NCBI GenBank assembly: GCA_914767715.1
Contig: OU612069.1
Span: 248,001-312,000 of the forward strand
DNA length: 64,000 bases
Reading direction: 5' to 3'
From: Membranipora membranacea
Taxonomy: Eukaryota; Bryozoa; Gymnolaemata; Cheilostomatida; Membraniporidae
The notes under the pieces are model-generated. The model searched no databases. It saw nothing but the letters and a program-made list of their open reading frames with translations, and had not been told where the DNA came from. The first letter of the stretch is position 1, and every line of letters begins with the position of its first letter. This document shows, in pieces, positions 25,301 to 37,167 of the stretch. A program made the position numbers and the translations under genes.

Positions 25301-26762
25301 TAGAAACTCACTCACCACGGGTGAAAAAAATAAGACACCTTGCATGGTCTTTAGATTATTACACAATTCTGTTTGTTTTTGAATGAATAGGATTCATTAA
25401 AACAAGCATATGGTTGACCAGAAACGCCAGATCTTTCCGCATAATAGCCCCAGTGCCTGTAGTTATGGCAGCTTTACTCTGACTAAAACCGCCACCTCGG
25501 TGTTGGCTAAGTCCAGTGAAATCAAATGGCATGTATGGCTAGACCAAATTTACCAAATGCAGCCGCCCATAATCTTTGTCTCACTTCTGGTGACGGTTCT
25601 GGTCTGACGAGAACCGCCACCTTGAGTTCAGACAAGTGAGCACAACTCCTATCTCGGATAGACTGATAACGATATAACCTATTATTTTTATTTCCTCAAG
25701 ACAGGAAGCCTTGCCATTGCTAGGTACCAGTGGTGTTAGATTTCATGCTTTCTTGGTAGCTGCTTGCTGATCGACTTTGAAATATGAGTCTCTCTGCATT
25801 GTAGTGACAGTGCCACAATGACGCCCAATTAACCTATTTAACATATTTCCTAGTGCGGATGGGGTGAATTTTCATTTTTCAGTCTTAAAATACATTTGAA
25901 TAAACCCAAACGTTATGGTGCAAGGAATACCAACCTGAACTGATCGACTGCACATGAGCAAATTGGATAACCTGTTTATGCGCAATTTGAATTTCCAATA
26001 GTTATGTGAACATGGCTTGTGCTAATGGCATGACCACCTAATTTTGGTCCCCCAAATCTTTTTATAATCACTCATTACCCATCTGGGTCACATACAAGTA
26101 TCCAAGAGGTTATGCTCATCGTAGTAATAGTGTCATGTGTCAGCAATCACACTTGGAGAAGATTTTGCTATTTTGTGATGTTTCTTACCTCATAATGGTC
26201 GATAGAGCCGTATCCGAGGTTATGTTATTGGGTCGTGGTCGGTCTGTGATGAACCTGGAATATGCAAAATAAAATTATGATGATTAAGATGTGAGACAAA
26301 CATAAAACACACAGCTGTTAAATAGGACAGCGCCAGTTATGTGGCATCTATTCTCACATATTAAAATAAAGCCATTTATAGTACAAATGACCAGATTTCT
26401 ACAAGATTGTAACATTATACTCCGACTCTAATATTCAAATTTAAGAGTGATATGTACCTACTGTTACAGATGGCAACTTAGTGTCCACCTAAATCTGAAT
26501 TACTCACATACTTCCTCATAAGTAATACATGTGCTGCCGCATTGAATTTATGTGAAATGAAATGTGTAATGGTATGTATCTTAGACTTGGTTAGATATAA
26601 TGTTTAAATGGTAATAGGCTGATTAAGCTTGATTACAAATACATGACGTGACGTGAGGTATAATTACCCTTGCTGTCGCTGCTCCAGTTTATGAGTTTGT
26701 GTGGACTCTAGAATTTTCACATGAGCGGAAGGTATGTGCCACATCATCATCATCATTATCAT
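16387..26762 (-). CDS. Divergent cytochrome P450, copy A
   Basis: Thirteen minus-strand exons: 26762-26668, 26254-26189, 24760-24688, 24161-23960, 23015-22945, 22144-21950, 21122-21048, 20081-19929, 18732-18594, 18078-17946, 17652-17538, 17229-17084 and 16639-16387. They total 1716 nt, 571 aa, with all phases consistent. P450s are heme monooxygenases or isomerases. Landmarks: proline hinge LPGPG (about 85-89), K-helix ExxR as ECLR (413-416), FKPDRY (466-471) and heme loop GFGMRYCPGKPF with ligand Cys499. The canonical loop F is Q492, and the I-helix lacks the usual AGxxTT, reading AIIDLPVGANPLYW, as in the isomerase-like or otherwise atypical families. The intron after 18594 uses a GC donor. 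No membrane anchor is visible before the hinge, so the first exon (start MIMMMMMW) may be wrong or an upstream exon missed. The substrate and family cannot be named. Confidence 0.85.
20222..20562. mobile_element. MITE insertion in P450 intron, present only in copy A
   Basis: Same family as 6239-6622, opposite orientation, with the terminal TTAAAGGGCAACCAAGG at both ends in inverted form. It lies in the intron between exons 20081-19929 and 21122-21048. Copy B has an uninterrupted site at about 42757-42763 (GGCAGCTTTATCTTTATGC). Confidence 0.85.
23165..23385 (-). mobile_element. tRNA-derived SINE, family 1, copy A
   Basis: The reverse complement begins GTAGGAGGTGGCTCAGTTG and has a B box GGTTCGAATCC at about 23309-23319. 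The body matches the SINE at 4396. It sits in a P450 intron and is unchanged in copy B (45591-45811). Confidence 0.82.
24230..24655 (+). pseudogene. Degraded open reading frame of unknown origin in a P450 intron, copy A
   Basis: On the plus strand, opposite to the P450 gene, open stretches interrupted by stops read GMGIETKILSETFPIELTNS and then SFDGQLALIFYCRNTAKC, ending EYVADQQQED. Codon use looks protein-like and the stretch is kept in copy B (46680-47100). I do not recognise the family. A decayed transposon gene is the likeliest reading, but chance cannot be excluded. Confidence 0.3.
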
Positions 26763-27005
26763 TATTGGGATATTTCAACGAACAAAATAGTTGCTTTGTT
26801 ATGTTTCTTCAGAAAGTGCTGGTATGATTTACCTGCAGGGCTGTAGTTTAGAGAAATTGGTAAGGGGGGATAAGTCTGAGGCGAGTCTGAAGCATCACCA
26901 GTACGCTCCTTCCGAGCAATTTGAGGCATATGATAAGCAAATGGAAATAATAAAGATTCAAACATGGATCATTCAATTATTATTTTTAGGCCACTGCATA
27001 TAACT

Positions 27006-27112
27006 TTCTAGGGGAGGCAGTGCCTCCCTGCCTCCCCTAGAACTACAGGCCTATCCTGAAGAAGTTACTCACCTACATAACATCCCACATCACTTAATAT
27101 GTGATGTGGGAT
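27006..27112. promoter_or_regulatory. Two perfect hairpins upstream of P450 copy A
   Basis: TTCTAGGGGAGGCAG (27006-27020) pairs exactly with 27028-27042 around a 7-bp loop, and ATCCCACATCAC (27082-27093) pairs exactly with 27101-27112 around a 7-bp loop. They lie 245-350 bp upstream of the proposed P450 start codon and are intact in copy B (49463-49499 and 49539-49569). A regulatory role is only inferred; they could be element ends. Confidence 0.4.
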
Positions 27113-27474
27113 CTGTATCTGTATCGATACTGATGAGGGTTATTGTGAGACAAGCGCAAAACGACAATAGGACCTTCCTTATTTTAAGTGATCAGTGTGA
27201 GGACCTCAGGCTTACCACACACGTTTAGGTGAGAGCGAAGGTACTCTATGTATTAATTGAGGGTTATGACTTGTGTTAATAATCATACTACAGCGAATTT
27301 GGTTAGGTCAAATGGAAAATATAGATGATAATTGATGGATGGATTTTATTACTATCATGATCACTGACAGCATTATTAAAAGAAAAAATGAGTCGCGAAA
27401 TACAGTGTAATTGCTGGCACTTTGAATCAGCAAAAAAATGCGAAGACACTTGGAATAAAAAATCAAATCTCTGT

Positions 27475-28192
27475 CTAAAAAAGTATTTTGTTTAAAATAA
27501 GAGTGATATGATGCAGAAAACAGTCTCTCCCAAGTGAGCTTCTATGTTTAACTGTACGGTATCTGCCAGATGGACATTTACTCAACAATTTACTCAACAA
27601 ATCATTGATGAAATGATCCTCATCGTGAATATAGCATAAGGCCAGTGTTCGTGTCTGATTGTCCATCATGGTATAAATGTCGGGATGTTCAATGCCTAAC
27701 TTAATAGCGTCCTTGAAATTTTACACAGGCGTTGCTTGTCAGCAGCATACAAGCTTTTAAAAATAGTGGGTAAGCAATAGGAGATGTGTGATACAATAAA
27801 ACTTTTAAAAAGCATATTTGATAGTGATTTAGAGCTTAAAAATACAAAATTCCTGACTACATACATCCTTTGAGAGGTGGTTGAAACTATACCATGAACA
27901 TGATCATTAAAACGCAGCTTATCGTCAACTAATACACCAAGATATTTAACTTTTCCACTAAAAGCAATGGCAATATCATTTAAAACAAGTGTAGGGGTAG
28001 AAGGTTTAACATATTGGGTGGATAGCATCATTTCCTGGGTCTTAGTAGGGTTTAATAAAATATTTAAATCAGCACATTGTTTAGCAATTCTATGGATTTC
28101 ATCAAAATAGGAGTTGAGATCTGATTGATTAGCTATGCAGCCTATGATGCAAGTGTCATCTGCGTACTTAATTATTGTAACATTACTCAGGG
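27475..28192 (-). mobile_element. CR1/L2-like LINE reverse transcriptase 3' part, copy A
   Basis: Minus-strand frames contain the RT catalytic motif IIKYADDTCIIG, then DLNILLNPTKTQEM, KVKYLGVLVDDKLRFNDHV and RMYVVRNFVFLSS, in the order of non-LTR elements of the CR1/L2 group. A frameshift near 27720 separates the last part (NQTRTLALCYIHDEDHF). The element stops abruptly at 28192, the end of copy A. The equivalent in copy B continues upstream beyond that point. Confidence 0.82.
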
Positions 28193-28336
28193 AGAACTGC
28201 ACATGATAAAGATCCTTATAGCAGATGTCACGCTGATTGTAGATGTGGAAGGAAGACGAGGAGAACCGTTCACAACAAAGGTTGGTACAGCACAAGGCGA
28301 TTGCCTTAGTCCCACTCTTTTCACTCTCTACCTCGC
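28193..28336 (+). mobile_element. Filler at the duplication junction: fragment of a second LINE
   Basis: The 144 bp between the copies are open on the plus strand and encode an RT palm fragment: ELHMIKILIADVTL, then EPFTTKVGTAQGDCLSPTLF and TLYLAK. The GxxQGDxLSPxLF block is a hallmark of non-LTR reverse transcriptases. It faces opposite to the YADD LINE that it abuts and is not its continuation. It ends at AAAG where copy B starts. It looks like captured filler DNA at a breakpoint. Confidence 0.75.
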
Positions 28337-28628
28337 AAAGCATAGAAAGTAGTCAAGTGCCAAAACATTGCTTGGTTGCTGATGCCTATACCAGCTGTCC
28401 AAGGAAACAAAATCTATGTGCAAACTTATGTGGGAAACAATAAACGAAGTTACTCGAAATAACTCCAAAGTTCAAACACATCATTTATTATATTTAGTTT
28501 TCTATGTGTTTTCAGTTTGGAGTTGTTTTCTCTTTGTATCAATCCTATGAATGAAGATGACTATAATTTTATTAGGTTTTGTCTATGTGTAATAATGTGG
28601 TGGCATTCAAGTAATAAAAATGGGTCAG

Positions 28629-29012
28629 TTAAAGGGCAACCAAGGTTTCGCAGCAATACATTAATGGGTAGCAAATAATGTGCTGGGCAGCATCAGCTTT
28701 GTGCATTACGCGATGCAAAACTCAAGTAGTTGCTGACTCTAAGCTGGGTAACACTTCAGTTTAGGGGATGTTTCAAGACTTTGCTATAATAATTATAGAG
28801 CACAGGCTAAATAATAACAGGAACAGGAAACTGCTCTGTGGTATTCTCTTTTAGCTTAGTTTGAGTACCTGATGGAAGAAATGTTTCACAAGAATTCTGG
28901 CTGAATAATCATCCGAATTATATTTTGTCTTTTTCCCCATGCAGAAGGTGCAATCTGCTATTAATCAATGGCCATCAATGAGAAGTTGTTTGAAACCTTG
29001 GTTGCCCTTAAA
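28629..29012. mobile_element. Terminal-inverted-repeat MITE, copy B
   Basis: Equivalent of 6239-6622 with no visible change, so it predates the duplication, unlike the MITE at 20222. Confidence 0.8.
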
Positions 29013-29315
29013 TCTTAGCAAAATTTCACAATTACTTTTAATGAGCGTAATGTGTCACCTTAACAATTTATTTTTAGTTTCAGGATTTTTTATTCATGCT
29101 AATTATTGATGAGCATTTTATTCTTAAAACTACTTCATTACAACAATTTCTCGAAATTGTTCTGTATAGGGTTTTAAAATAAATCTTATCTTATCTGTCA
29201 TGCCTTTTATATGATGCATAAACTTATCGGATAAAAGTGTTCGGGAAAGCAATAAACAACCACTCTTCATATCAAAGTATTGTCATAGCAATAGACAAAA
29301 CAAGTAAATTTTCCT

Positions 29316-29556
29316 GCACAAGGACTTGCTGTTTAGTAAGAAACAGAAGATCGGGCTGTCCCTAAAGAGGGACGCAAGCTGCTCTAAATCCACATACTGA
29401 GAATTTGATACATCCTAGAAAACTAGAATGCATCCTAGAGGTGAGGCCATAGAAGACCTCCTAACCATGGGTGTGCAGCAAGCCGCCAAAACTGAACTGG
29501 CACTAATCAGCCATTGGCAGTGACACTTTGATCATAGCCAATAGGCACAAGGACTT
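29316..29556 (-). mobile_element. U2-headed SINE-like retroposon, copy B
   Basis: Duplicate of the truncated inverted element at 6926-7166 with the same 12-bp target duplication. Copy B lacks the full-length element because that lies outside the duplicated unit. Confidence 0.85.
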
Positions 29557-29639
29557 TGTTGAATGATATACCGACTTCAAAGAACAAAAACTCAGGTCTA
29601 TAAGGTTCTAGAGTTTATTATTTCTCATTTTCGCCTAGG

Positions 29640-29682
29640 CTACCTTTGACCGATAATAATAATTGGTATCGGTCAAAGGTAG
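29640..29682. repeat. Perfect 15-bp stem hairpin, copy B
   Basis: Identical to the hairpin at 7250-7292. Confidence 0.6.
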
Positions 29683-30106
29683 GTTTATGATAATATCGGA
29701 TGAAGTATAGCAGTTTGTAACTGTCATAGGCACATCGAGGTGAGGCTTACTGTTATTCTGTTTGCGGATCATCGTTTTAGTGTTAATATGTAACAGGGGA
29801 GATAACACATTCAAGACCCTGAGTTTTCGCTCTTTGAAAGCGTTTACATCATTCAAAAACATCCCTGTGCAAGTTAGTTTGATTTTGTTTGTTCATTGCT
29901 ATGACAATGCTAAGATATTGACATTGGTTGTTTTTGCGAATAGATAAGATACCCTGACTAGACATCATCTTATAGGGAAATAGAAGAGAACAGTGATTTA
30001 AATTTGGATGTTAGATTATCATTATATTTCCAAACTAAAAACTGGAAAAAAAAGACAAGCTGCATGACATTTTTATGTGTTCAGGATCAACTATAGATTC
30101 TGAAAG

Positions 30107-31601
30107 TTAGAATCTCTTCTCGCAGATAAATCTGGCTCCTCTGGAACAATGATGGTCATCCCACTGAACAGTGCTAGGTGAGAGTTCCCACATTAAAGCA
30201 CACTCCTGGCTTCTGTTGTTTGGTTCGTTCTTTTTCCAATTTGTAACTTTCATAGGAATCCATTGGTTTCCAGTATTCCAGAACCAGTCATTACCACTTC
30301 TTCTACCTCCAAGCCAATAGCTTCCAACTCCAGCTGTCAGTGAGAGAATTACACAAATAACATTATGAAGAAGGCAACCTGAGCTTTCATTACATTCATA
30401 GCATTAGTTGGGTATTACTCAGAAATAGGCTTAAGGTGTAGCTAGACAGGCCCACGAAATCGCGTGGGGAGGTAGTTCCACGCGTTGTTCATGCAAAACC
30501 ACGCCGTTTGGCATGCTAACGATGCGTCTTTTCAAAGACCAGCATGTTCGTGTTGTTAACCACGCTGTGAACCTACGCTTCTGTCATTGGCCAGTTGGTA
30601 CAATAGAGCGTATTTAATTGGTCATTACTCCTTACTCATTGATCATGGCTCATTGGTCACTCACTTAGCAATGTTGTCACAAGGGGGTGTGTTTAGACTT
30701 TGAAGCCACGCGTGGGAAGACAATTCCACGCATTTCGTGGGCTCATGTAGCAAGGCCTTTAGCAATACAAATTGCGGGTCCCATGCTCCTTTGTTATGAT
30801 ACTTTGAATTCCATTCAGCCAACCAATTGTTTACATTTGATAATAACTGCATTGAATTGACCCAGTGGTTCCATTCGCTTTCAAATAAACCAATTAAGCG
30901 CTACCAAAATTAAAATTGTCAGTATCAAATAATGCAACTTATGTAATCTTCACTGTCCAACCCTGATTTCTTTGTCCTGAGCATAGAACTCAATCGTATT
31001 TTTCGATTTTTTAGGATGGCATTATATTTATCTTCAAAAACATTAAGTTTGCTCGATTCATGCAGTTGATGATCATTCAAATTGATTTGCTTTGGTATTG
31101 TTTGATAGTATAGATATGCTGTGGACTCATGTGTAAAACTACCCTAGCAGTATGTTATATTAAGGTATATGTTAGTACTTACCGTAGAATGTAACTCGTA
31201 GTCCGTTGAGAACTGTAAGTTCCCAGTCACTTCTCACAGTAGCTAAGGTTGCCCCTCGAATCTCACAGTGATTCTGAGCTGTATCCCAGTTCACATTACT
31301 TCCAATAAAGAACTTGTAACAGGCTTTCCCAACCTTATGCCAATCCTGTTCACAGTTTCCGTTCACTGTAACAAAAGATCCACAGCGGCTAATCAATTCA
31401 TGTATGTTCATTTTCAAATGTTCAACTTAACTGTTGTAACAAGATGTATCCAGGTCTACTGGTCAAGGATATACTATAAATACAGCTCCAATCATAGAAC
31501 TTTTCTCAACTGTTGCAAAAAAACAATAAAAGTTTCGTCTTACCTGCGCTTATTACAGTAAAAGCGCAGAGAACTGCTAGTACAGTGTACATATGAGTCA
31601 T
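30107..31601 (-). CDS. Secreted single-domain C-type lectin, copy B
   Basis: Coding exons are 31601-31544, 31365-31183 and 30333-30107, the counterparts of the copy A gene. The only coding change I see is a synonymous TTC to TTT in the KFFIG stretch, so the 155-aa protein is the same: signal peptide, one C-type lectin domain, EPN at 117-119 and WDD at 138-140. The leader exon near 31779 and its TATAAA at about 31867-31862 are also kept. Two identical lectin genes 22 kb apart would raise dosage rather than add a new specificity. Confidence 0.88.
30433..30759. mobile_element. CCACG-rich inverted-repeat element, copy B
   Basis: Counterpart of 8043-8378 with a 9-bp deletion and a few changes near the right terminal repeat. 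Confidence 0.62.
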
Positions 31602-31778
31602 AGTTCTAAAAATAGAAAGTAAAACATGAGATACAGTAACAGCAAAGAGTTTACCAAAATAGATTGTATGAAAACTTTTTTTGTAATAACCACAGACAAT
31701 TAGTACATGTGTCAAAAGAAGAGTGATCAAAACAAGTACCAGTGTGTATTAAATGGTTGTAATTAAAACAAAACTCAC

Positions 31779-31867
31779 CTTCGGTCAATCAGTGAGTGAA
31801 TAAATGGTTCACAGTCAGATCTCAGGACAATTGTGAATGATTAGAAGTTCTGACCTGAACCTTTATA
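31779..31867 (-). promoter_or_regulatory. TATA box and 5' untranslated exon of lectin copy B
   Basis: Same TATAAA, leader exon and donor as in copy A, shifted by 22,380 bp, with no difference seen. Confidence 0.58.
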
Positions 31868-32387
31868 GTCTTCACTCAATACTGCCATAACTGATTACAC
31901 AAAACTAGGTAGGCACAACAAATGTGATGAAAGGAAATCAGTTTCTGCTTAGTGAAATTCCTGCTGGGTGCAAGTTTTCAAATCAACATCATTTGATCCT
32001 GAAGGGTGCGGGCATTATGCACTGGAAACTGTGAGTCTGTTACAGAGGATAGTGTGGGCATAACACAGGATAGTGTGGTACTGTGGGTTTTCATGACATA
32101 CTGATATGGAATGTCAGATATGTACAGATTTAGATCTTATTTAACTGCGGACGCCATTCTGGTTGCCTGCTATCTCCACGCAACAATACACAACCATATT
32201 CTCTCCCACTCTCTATCTTGAGTATTGCAGGCAAAATAATTGATAATGAAACTTCATCTTACCGATGGAAGAAGCGATAAGAGTTAAGAACGATTGGAAT
32301 GTTTCAAGAGGCAGGTCGCCTAAGAGAGAAAAGTGCCTGATGATGATTTATGTGAGTCCGCATCAAAACTCACATCTATATGTTCAC

Positions 32388-32940
32388 TGAACCCCAGAAC
32401 CAACTTGGCCACAGAAACTAATGAGATATTCTCTGTTAAGTTATTCTTTTTATCTTTAGCACACAGGTAGTCAACCCTGATTACTTCTACTCAACTGTTT
32501 AGTTTAAATGAGGCAGCAGCTCACCTTAATACTAATTAATTATATTAAACTCGAGCCAATTCAAGCATCAAAGTTCAGTTAGATTATGTTATGTTATTTG
32601 TATTAATCATACACTACAAATATTTATACAAATTTAAATTCTCGTTGTGTTTCTTTCGTTAACAGCACAGATCAAAACTTATGCACCTCTTGGAGTTGTG
32701 ATCAAAAATCAAGTTGATGCTCAACTAACTGAAGCACCATGTATTGTTAACTTTAGCTAAATCTATATTCCATGCCATTATCTACTTGTGAAACGCTTAC
32801 ACATCAGATAACTTCCTGTTTATCAATCGCTAAATCAGCAGAACATGAACATCAGTGTCAAATTCTTATGTTTTTAATTATTTTATTTCTCTTCTGCGAC
32901 TTTTGTGACTGCTGCTTAGAGATGAGCTAGAATTAGGTGT
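32388..32940 (-). mobile_element. Solo LTR-like sequence, reverse orientation, copy B
   Basis: Counterpart of 10008-10560, inverted relative to the LTR-like block at 35219-35565. Confidence 0.55.
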
Positions 32941-33438
32941 GAGATACAGCTTAGATCATTTCCATACGGCCACGCAAAATGTATGATTTGGACAAAAAAG
33001 GTCCTAAAATATACTCAAATTATAAGCCAGGAGTTCAACATAGCTCAAATTAAAATGGGACAAGTTCTTAATTTGCCAATCAAATGTCAGGAAGCTATCT
33101 AGTTTATCCATCAAAAGTTTCACAGCACTGAGTGTATTACATTTCCCTTTCGGTACACTTCAAACTTTCTACTTTACTTTAAGTCTAAGCATTCTTGTCT
33201 CTTAATCTATTAGCGTCGACGTGACCTGTAGATTAAAAAAACAAGTATTCGTGACAGATACAATAAATAGAAGCATCAAAATAGCAGCAACAAAATATGC
33301 TCCTCATAAACATCATCTTATTTATTTCGACTCCCATTGGGAAAGTGGTGAGGCAACCTGACTCACAGCATTGATATCCAAAACTATGAACATCACCAAG
33401 ACTAAAAGCAAACAGAGCTCAAACAGTTAATCACAAAC

Positions 33439-33637
33439 AGGATGCAGGCGTTCATACCACCGATGCAATACTGCAGCTGATATATGACTAGAAATCCATT
33501 CAGGACTCTGATATTAATGTGTAACTTAAACAGAATTCATGCCCTGATTTTTTCAAAGCCTTTGATAGGATGCAGCACCCCATACTGATATCTAAAATTA
33601 ATTATCTTGGTTTTAATGATTTTCTAGTGAAACTGTG
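33439..33637 (+). pseudogene. LINE reverse transcriptase fragment, copy B
   Basis: Counterpart of 11059-11257 with the same in-frame stops and the DFFKAFDRMQHPILISK block. Confidence 0.7.
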
Positions 33638-34636
33638 ATACTGAATCTGGCTTTTACAAATGAAACCTGCTATACACCTAAGTGTGACCTACTGGAGATG
33701 ATGATTATTTTATTTCTCCCTCTCAGCACATCAAGTTTTTAGCCGTTGTTGTATTTATTATTAAAACAAGGATAGATGAATACCGGCCACACAATTGTGA
33801 AAAAAACCAACAAAGCCCCTTCTTTGAGTTTTATAAGAAATATTTCAATTAATGCAGCTTAGGCTCATCTTTATTTTATTTTTCCGCTTATGTGCTGTAC
33901 TTTCAATGCTATCAAACAATTTTAGGATGGATATCAGAATACTCAACTCAAAAAAAGAAACCAGGGAGATATTCTCTAGAGAGTTGCTCACACCTTTATG
34001 TCTTTGATGGTTTATAGTAACTCCTTGCACCCTCTGAGTCCAAGTCCTATTCCTGGAGCTGGTAGTCATTCCTGACGTTAAACTCATTCTAGCCAGGCCA
34101 ATCTGGAACAAGAGTAAAAATATTGAAAGCTACTGTGTACAATCTTTTTCATTCAACTCACAATCTTTATAAACTTTATCTTTGTGGACATAGTGTTTGT
34201 CTGCTGCTATGCTGACCAATTACTTGTCAATTATAAGTGGCCTGAGCTAATAAGAAGATGAGCAGAGAGTAATCTTCAAACAGGTTATGAGAGTTACTTA
34301 CAGGGATAACTATCATCGCCATCAACCAGTCATGCCCAGAAGTTCTATGCACTTTTTTCTTCAGTAAGTCTCATATATAACTTTATTACGAGGTATTGCT
34401 TGACTTTAACATGCATTAATCTTTGTGCAGACGTTAAATGTATTAAATGTTTTTGTTTTGCCATTTTAATGTGGGATATTGTAGCTAACTGGGTCATTAT
34501 TATAATATTATTCGGAAATCTAAATAATTTTGAGGAAAACATTTTACACTTACATTTTACACAGTGCTATAACTTTGGATGGATAAATTAGTTTTTCTGT
34601 TGGCTGTTCAGATTTGATTATTAGGGGCTCATCTTA

Positions 34637-34890
34637 CCTGTATCCTGTATCCTGTATCCTGTATCCTGTATCCTGTATCCTGTATCCTGTATCCTGTATC
34701 CTGTATCCTGTATCCTGTATCCTGTATCCTGTATCCTGTATCCTGTATCCTGTATCCTGTATCCTGTATCCTGTATCCTGTATCCTGTATCCTGTATCCT
34801 GTATCCTGTATCCTGTATCCTGTATCCTGTATCCTGTATCCTCTATCCTGTATCCTCTATCCTGTATCCTCTATCCTGTATCCTGTATCC
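34637..34890. repeat. (TATCCTG)n minisatellite, copy B
   Basis: About 36 units. Near the right end every second unit reads CTCTATC instead of CTGTATC, a higher-order pattern not present in copy A. Confidence 0.95.
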
Positions 34891-35218
34891 GTTGTTCAAA
34901 ACTCTTGCTGGTTGCCAATCTTTAGCCCGACATCCTTTTCAGCTAATGCATGTGGGCTAGTTACTCAGGAAATTGTAGGAAATGTGGTCTGATTGGAATT
35001 TATATTGTGGGCTCACTATGCTGGTAAAATAGGCATGATAACCAGAGTTTCTTGCACACCTTAGTCCAGGCTAAATTTCTGAGTTATCTTTCAAAATTTT
35101 CTGAGGAGAACAGTTAAAACTAATATGTTCATACCCCCCATCCCTTCTACATACTCATACAACTGATGAATAGAAGCTCCTTTTTGTCTCTCACGATGAT
35201 AAGTGTCCCCCCTCCCCT

Positions 35219-36851
35219 CTGTATCTAACACATAATTCTATCTCTAAGCAGCAGCCACAAAAGTCGCAGAAGAGAAATGAATAATGTAATATAATGATTA
35301 ACAGCATAGGCATTTTAAATTGATGTTCACGTTCTGCCGTCTCACCTAGAACACATGACAAGACACAAGCTTATTTACACAACTTATGCTTTGTAAAGTG
35401 GTTTGGTTTGAATATAAAAAAGTTGATATTAAGATGAGTTGCGGTCTTATTTAAATAAACAGTTGAGTATAGGAAATCAGGTTTGCCTAGCTGTGTGCTA
35501 AAGATAAATAGAATAACTTAACAGAGAATATCTCATTAGTTTCTGTGGCCAAGTTGGTTCTGTAGGACAGGTGAGGCTAGCAACAAAAGCAGATTTCAGC
35601 CTAAAAATTGTGGTAAAAAGGTCAACCAAATTAATCAAAACAGTGACAACTCTGACACATCAGGCGCTGAAAATTCTGAACACGTCTTCACTGTCAAAAA
35701 GTCAGTGAGATACCGTTTCTGTTTCGGTAGGGGGTGTACAAACAAAAATGCTCATCGACTCGGGTAGCGACAGTAATCTGATTGGAAAAGATACCTGGGC
35801 AGCCATGAAAAAATCTAAAATTCAGTACACTAATTGAAAGAAAAACCTAGATAATTCAAAATTATACAGCTACGCATTAAACAAGCTCCTAGCCATTTTG
35901 GGTACTTTCGAAGCAAAATTAGAATTCGGGGGGACTTTTCTTCACTCTGAGTTCACAGTGGTTGATTCCGATGCTGACAATTTGCTCTGTTATGATGATT
36001 CTGTAGGTTTAGGCGTACTAGTTATCAAATCTGATCAGCCTAGTGTCTGTAATAGTGTTGCTCCAATTCCTGATGTTGATTCTCTCTGTAATGAGTTTAG
36101 TGGTTTGTTTTCCGGGCCAGGTTTGTTGAAGGATCGTAAGATTCAATTAGAGATTGATGCTAGTGTTAAACCTGTTGCACAGCCACATCGTAGAATTCCG
36201 TTTGGTTTACGCAAGAAGATTGAGTCTAAAATCCAGGAGCTGATTGATCTAGATGTCATTGAACAAGTCAAAAAGCCCTCAGATTGGGTGAGTCCTATCG
36301 TACCAAAACATAATGGAGACATACGCCTCACTATTGATATGAGAGAAGCTAACAAAGCTGTCAAGCGTGAAAGACACCCGATACCAACCATGGAAGAAAT
36401 GCTGCTCAACATGAATCAATCCAAAATCTTTAACAAGTTAGAACTGAAGCGGGGATATCATCAAATCATGCTAGATGAGAAGTCACGTAATATCACCACA
36501 TTCTCTACACACATTGGTCTCTTCAGATATAAGAGGTTGCATTTTGGCGTGAATGCTGCTGTTGAGGTGTATCAACACGAGATCCGGAGAGTAATTCAAG
36601 GAATACCAGGCGTAGCCAACATGAGTGATGACATCATTGTTCATGGTAAGGACAGAGCCCAGCATGATACCAGACTAAGAATGGTTTGCGTAATGGTTAT
36701 GACACCACTGGAGTCGTGGAAACCCTGGCAACTTAAAAAGAGACAGGACTGTCTGGTTGCGTTGGAGGATACTATTTATTTGGTGTTCAATGGGAAGACT
36801 AGAACTATAGAAATATTAACAGCTGTATGTGTGAAAAGTGAAACTGATTAA
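35219..36851 (+). mobile_element. Degenerate Gypsy/Ty3 fragment, copy B
   Basis: Counterpart of 12908-14541 with the same protease break and the same truncated pol frame (about 35898-36851). A few residues differ, for example KRGYHQI here against KWGYHQI in copy A; R is the usual residue there. Confidence 0.85.
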
Positions 36852-37082
36852 GAAGTTACATCTATGATGAATCTAAGGATAGAAAACCAATGTCAAGTGC
36901 CCACAGCTGTTTCTAGCTGATCTCCAAGTGGGAGCACCAAGAGACATAGAAGAAAAATCATATGATTTACATCATCGGAATTTGACAATGATTTTCACTA
37001 AACTTTGAATTATACAAAAATAAATTCAAAGCAATGTTATCTTTACTGTACTGTTCAATATCAACAAATAACCCATCTTTGC

Positions 37083-37083
<1 letters not shown>

Positions 37084-37167
<84 letters not shown>
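37084..37167. repeat. (ACATAT)n microsatellite, copy B
   Basis: A uniform 84-bp hexamer array at the place where copy A has a 150-bp compound array. Confidence 0.9.

Noticed and set aside
28125-28352. A plus-strand gene across the duplication junction
   Set aside because: The frame joins an antisense LINE segment, the 144-bp RT fragment and unrelated sequence. Only the middle part is coding-like.
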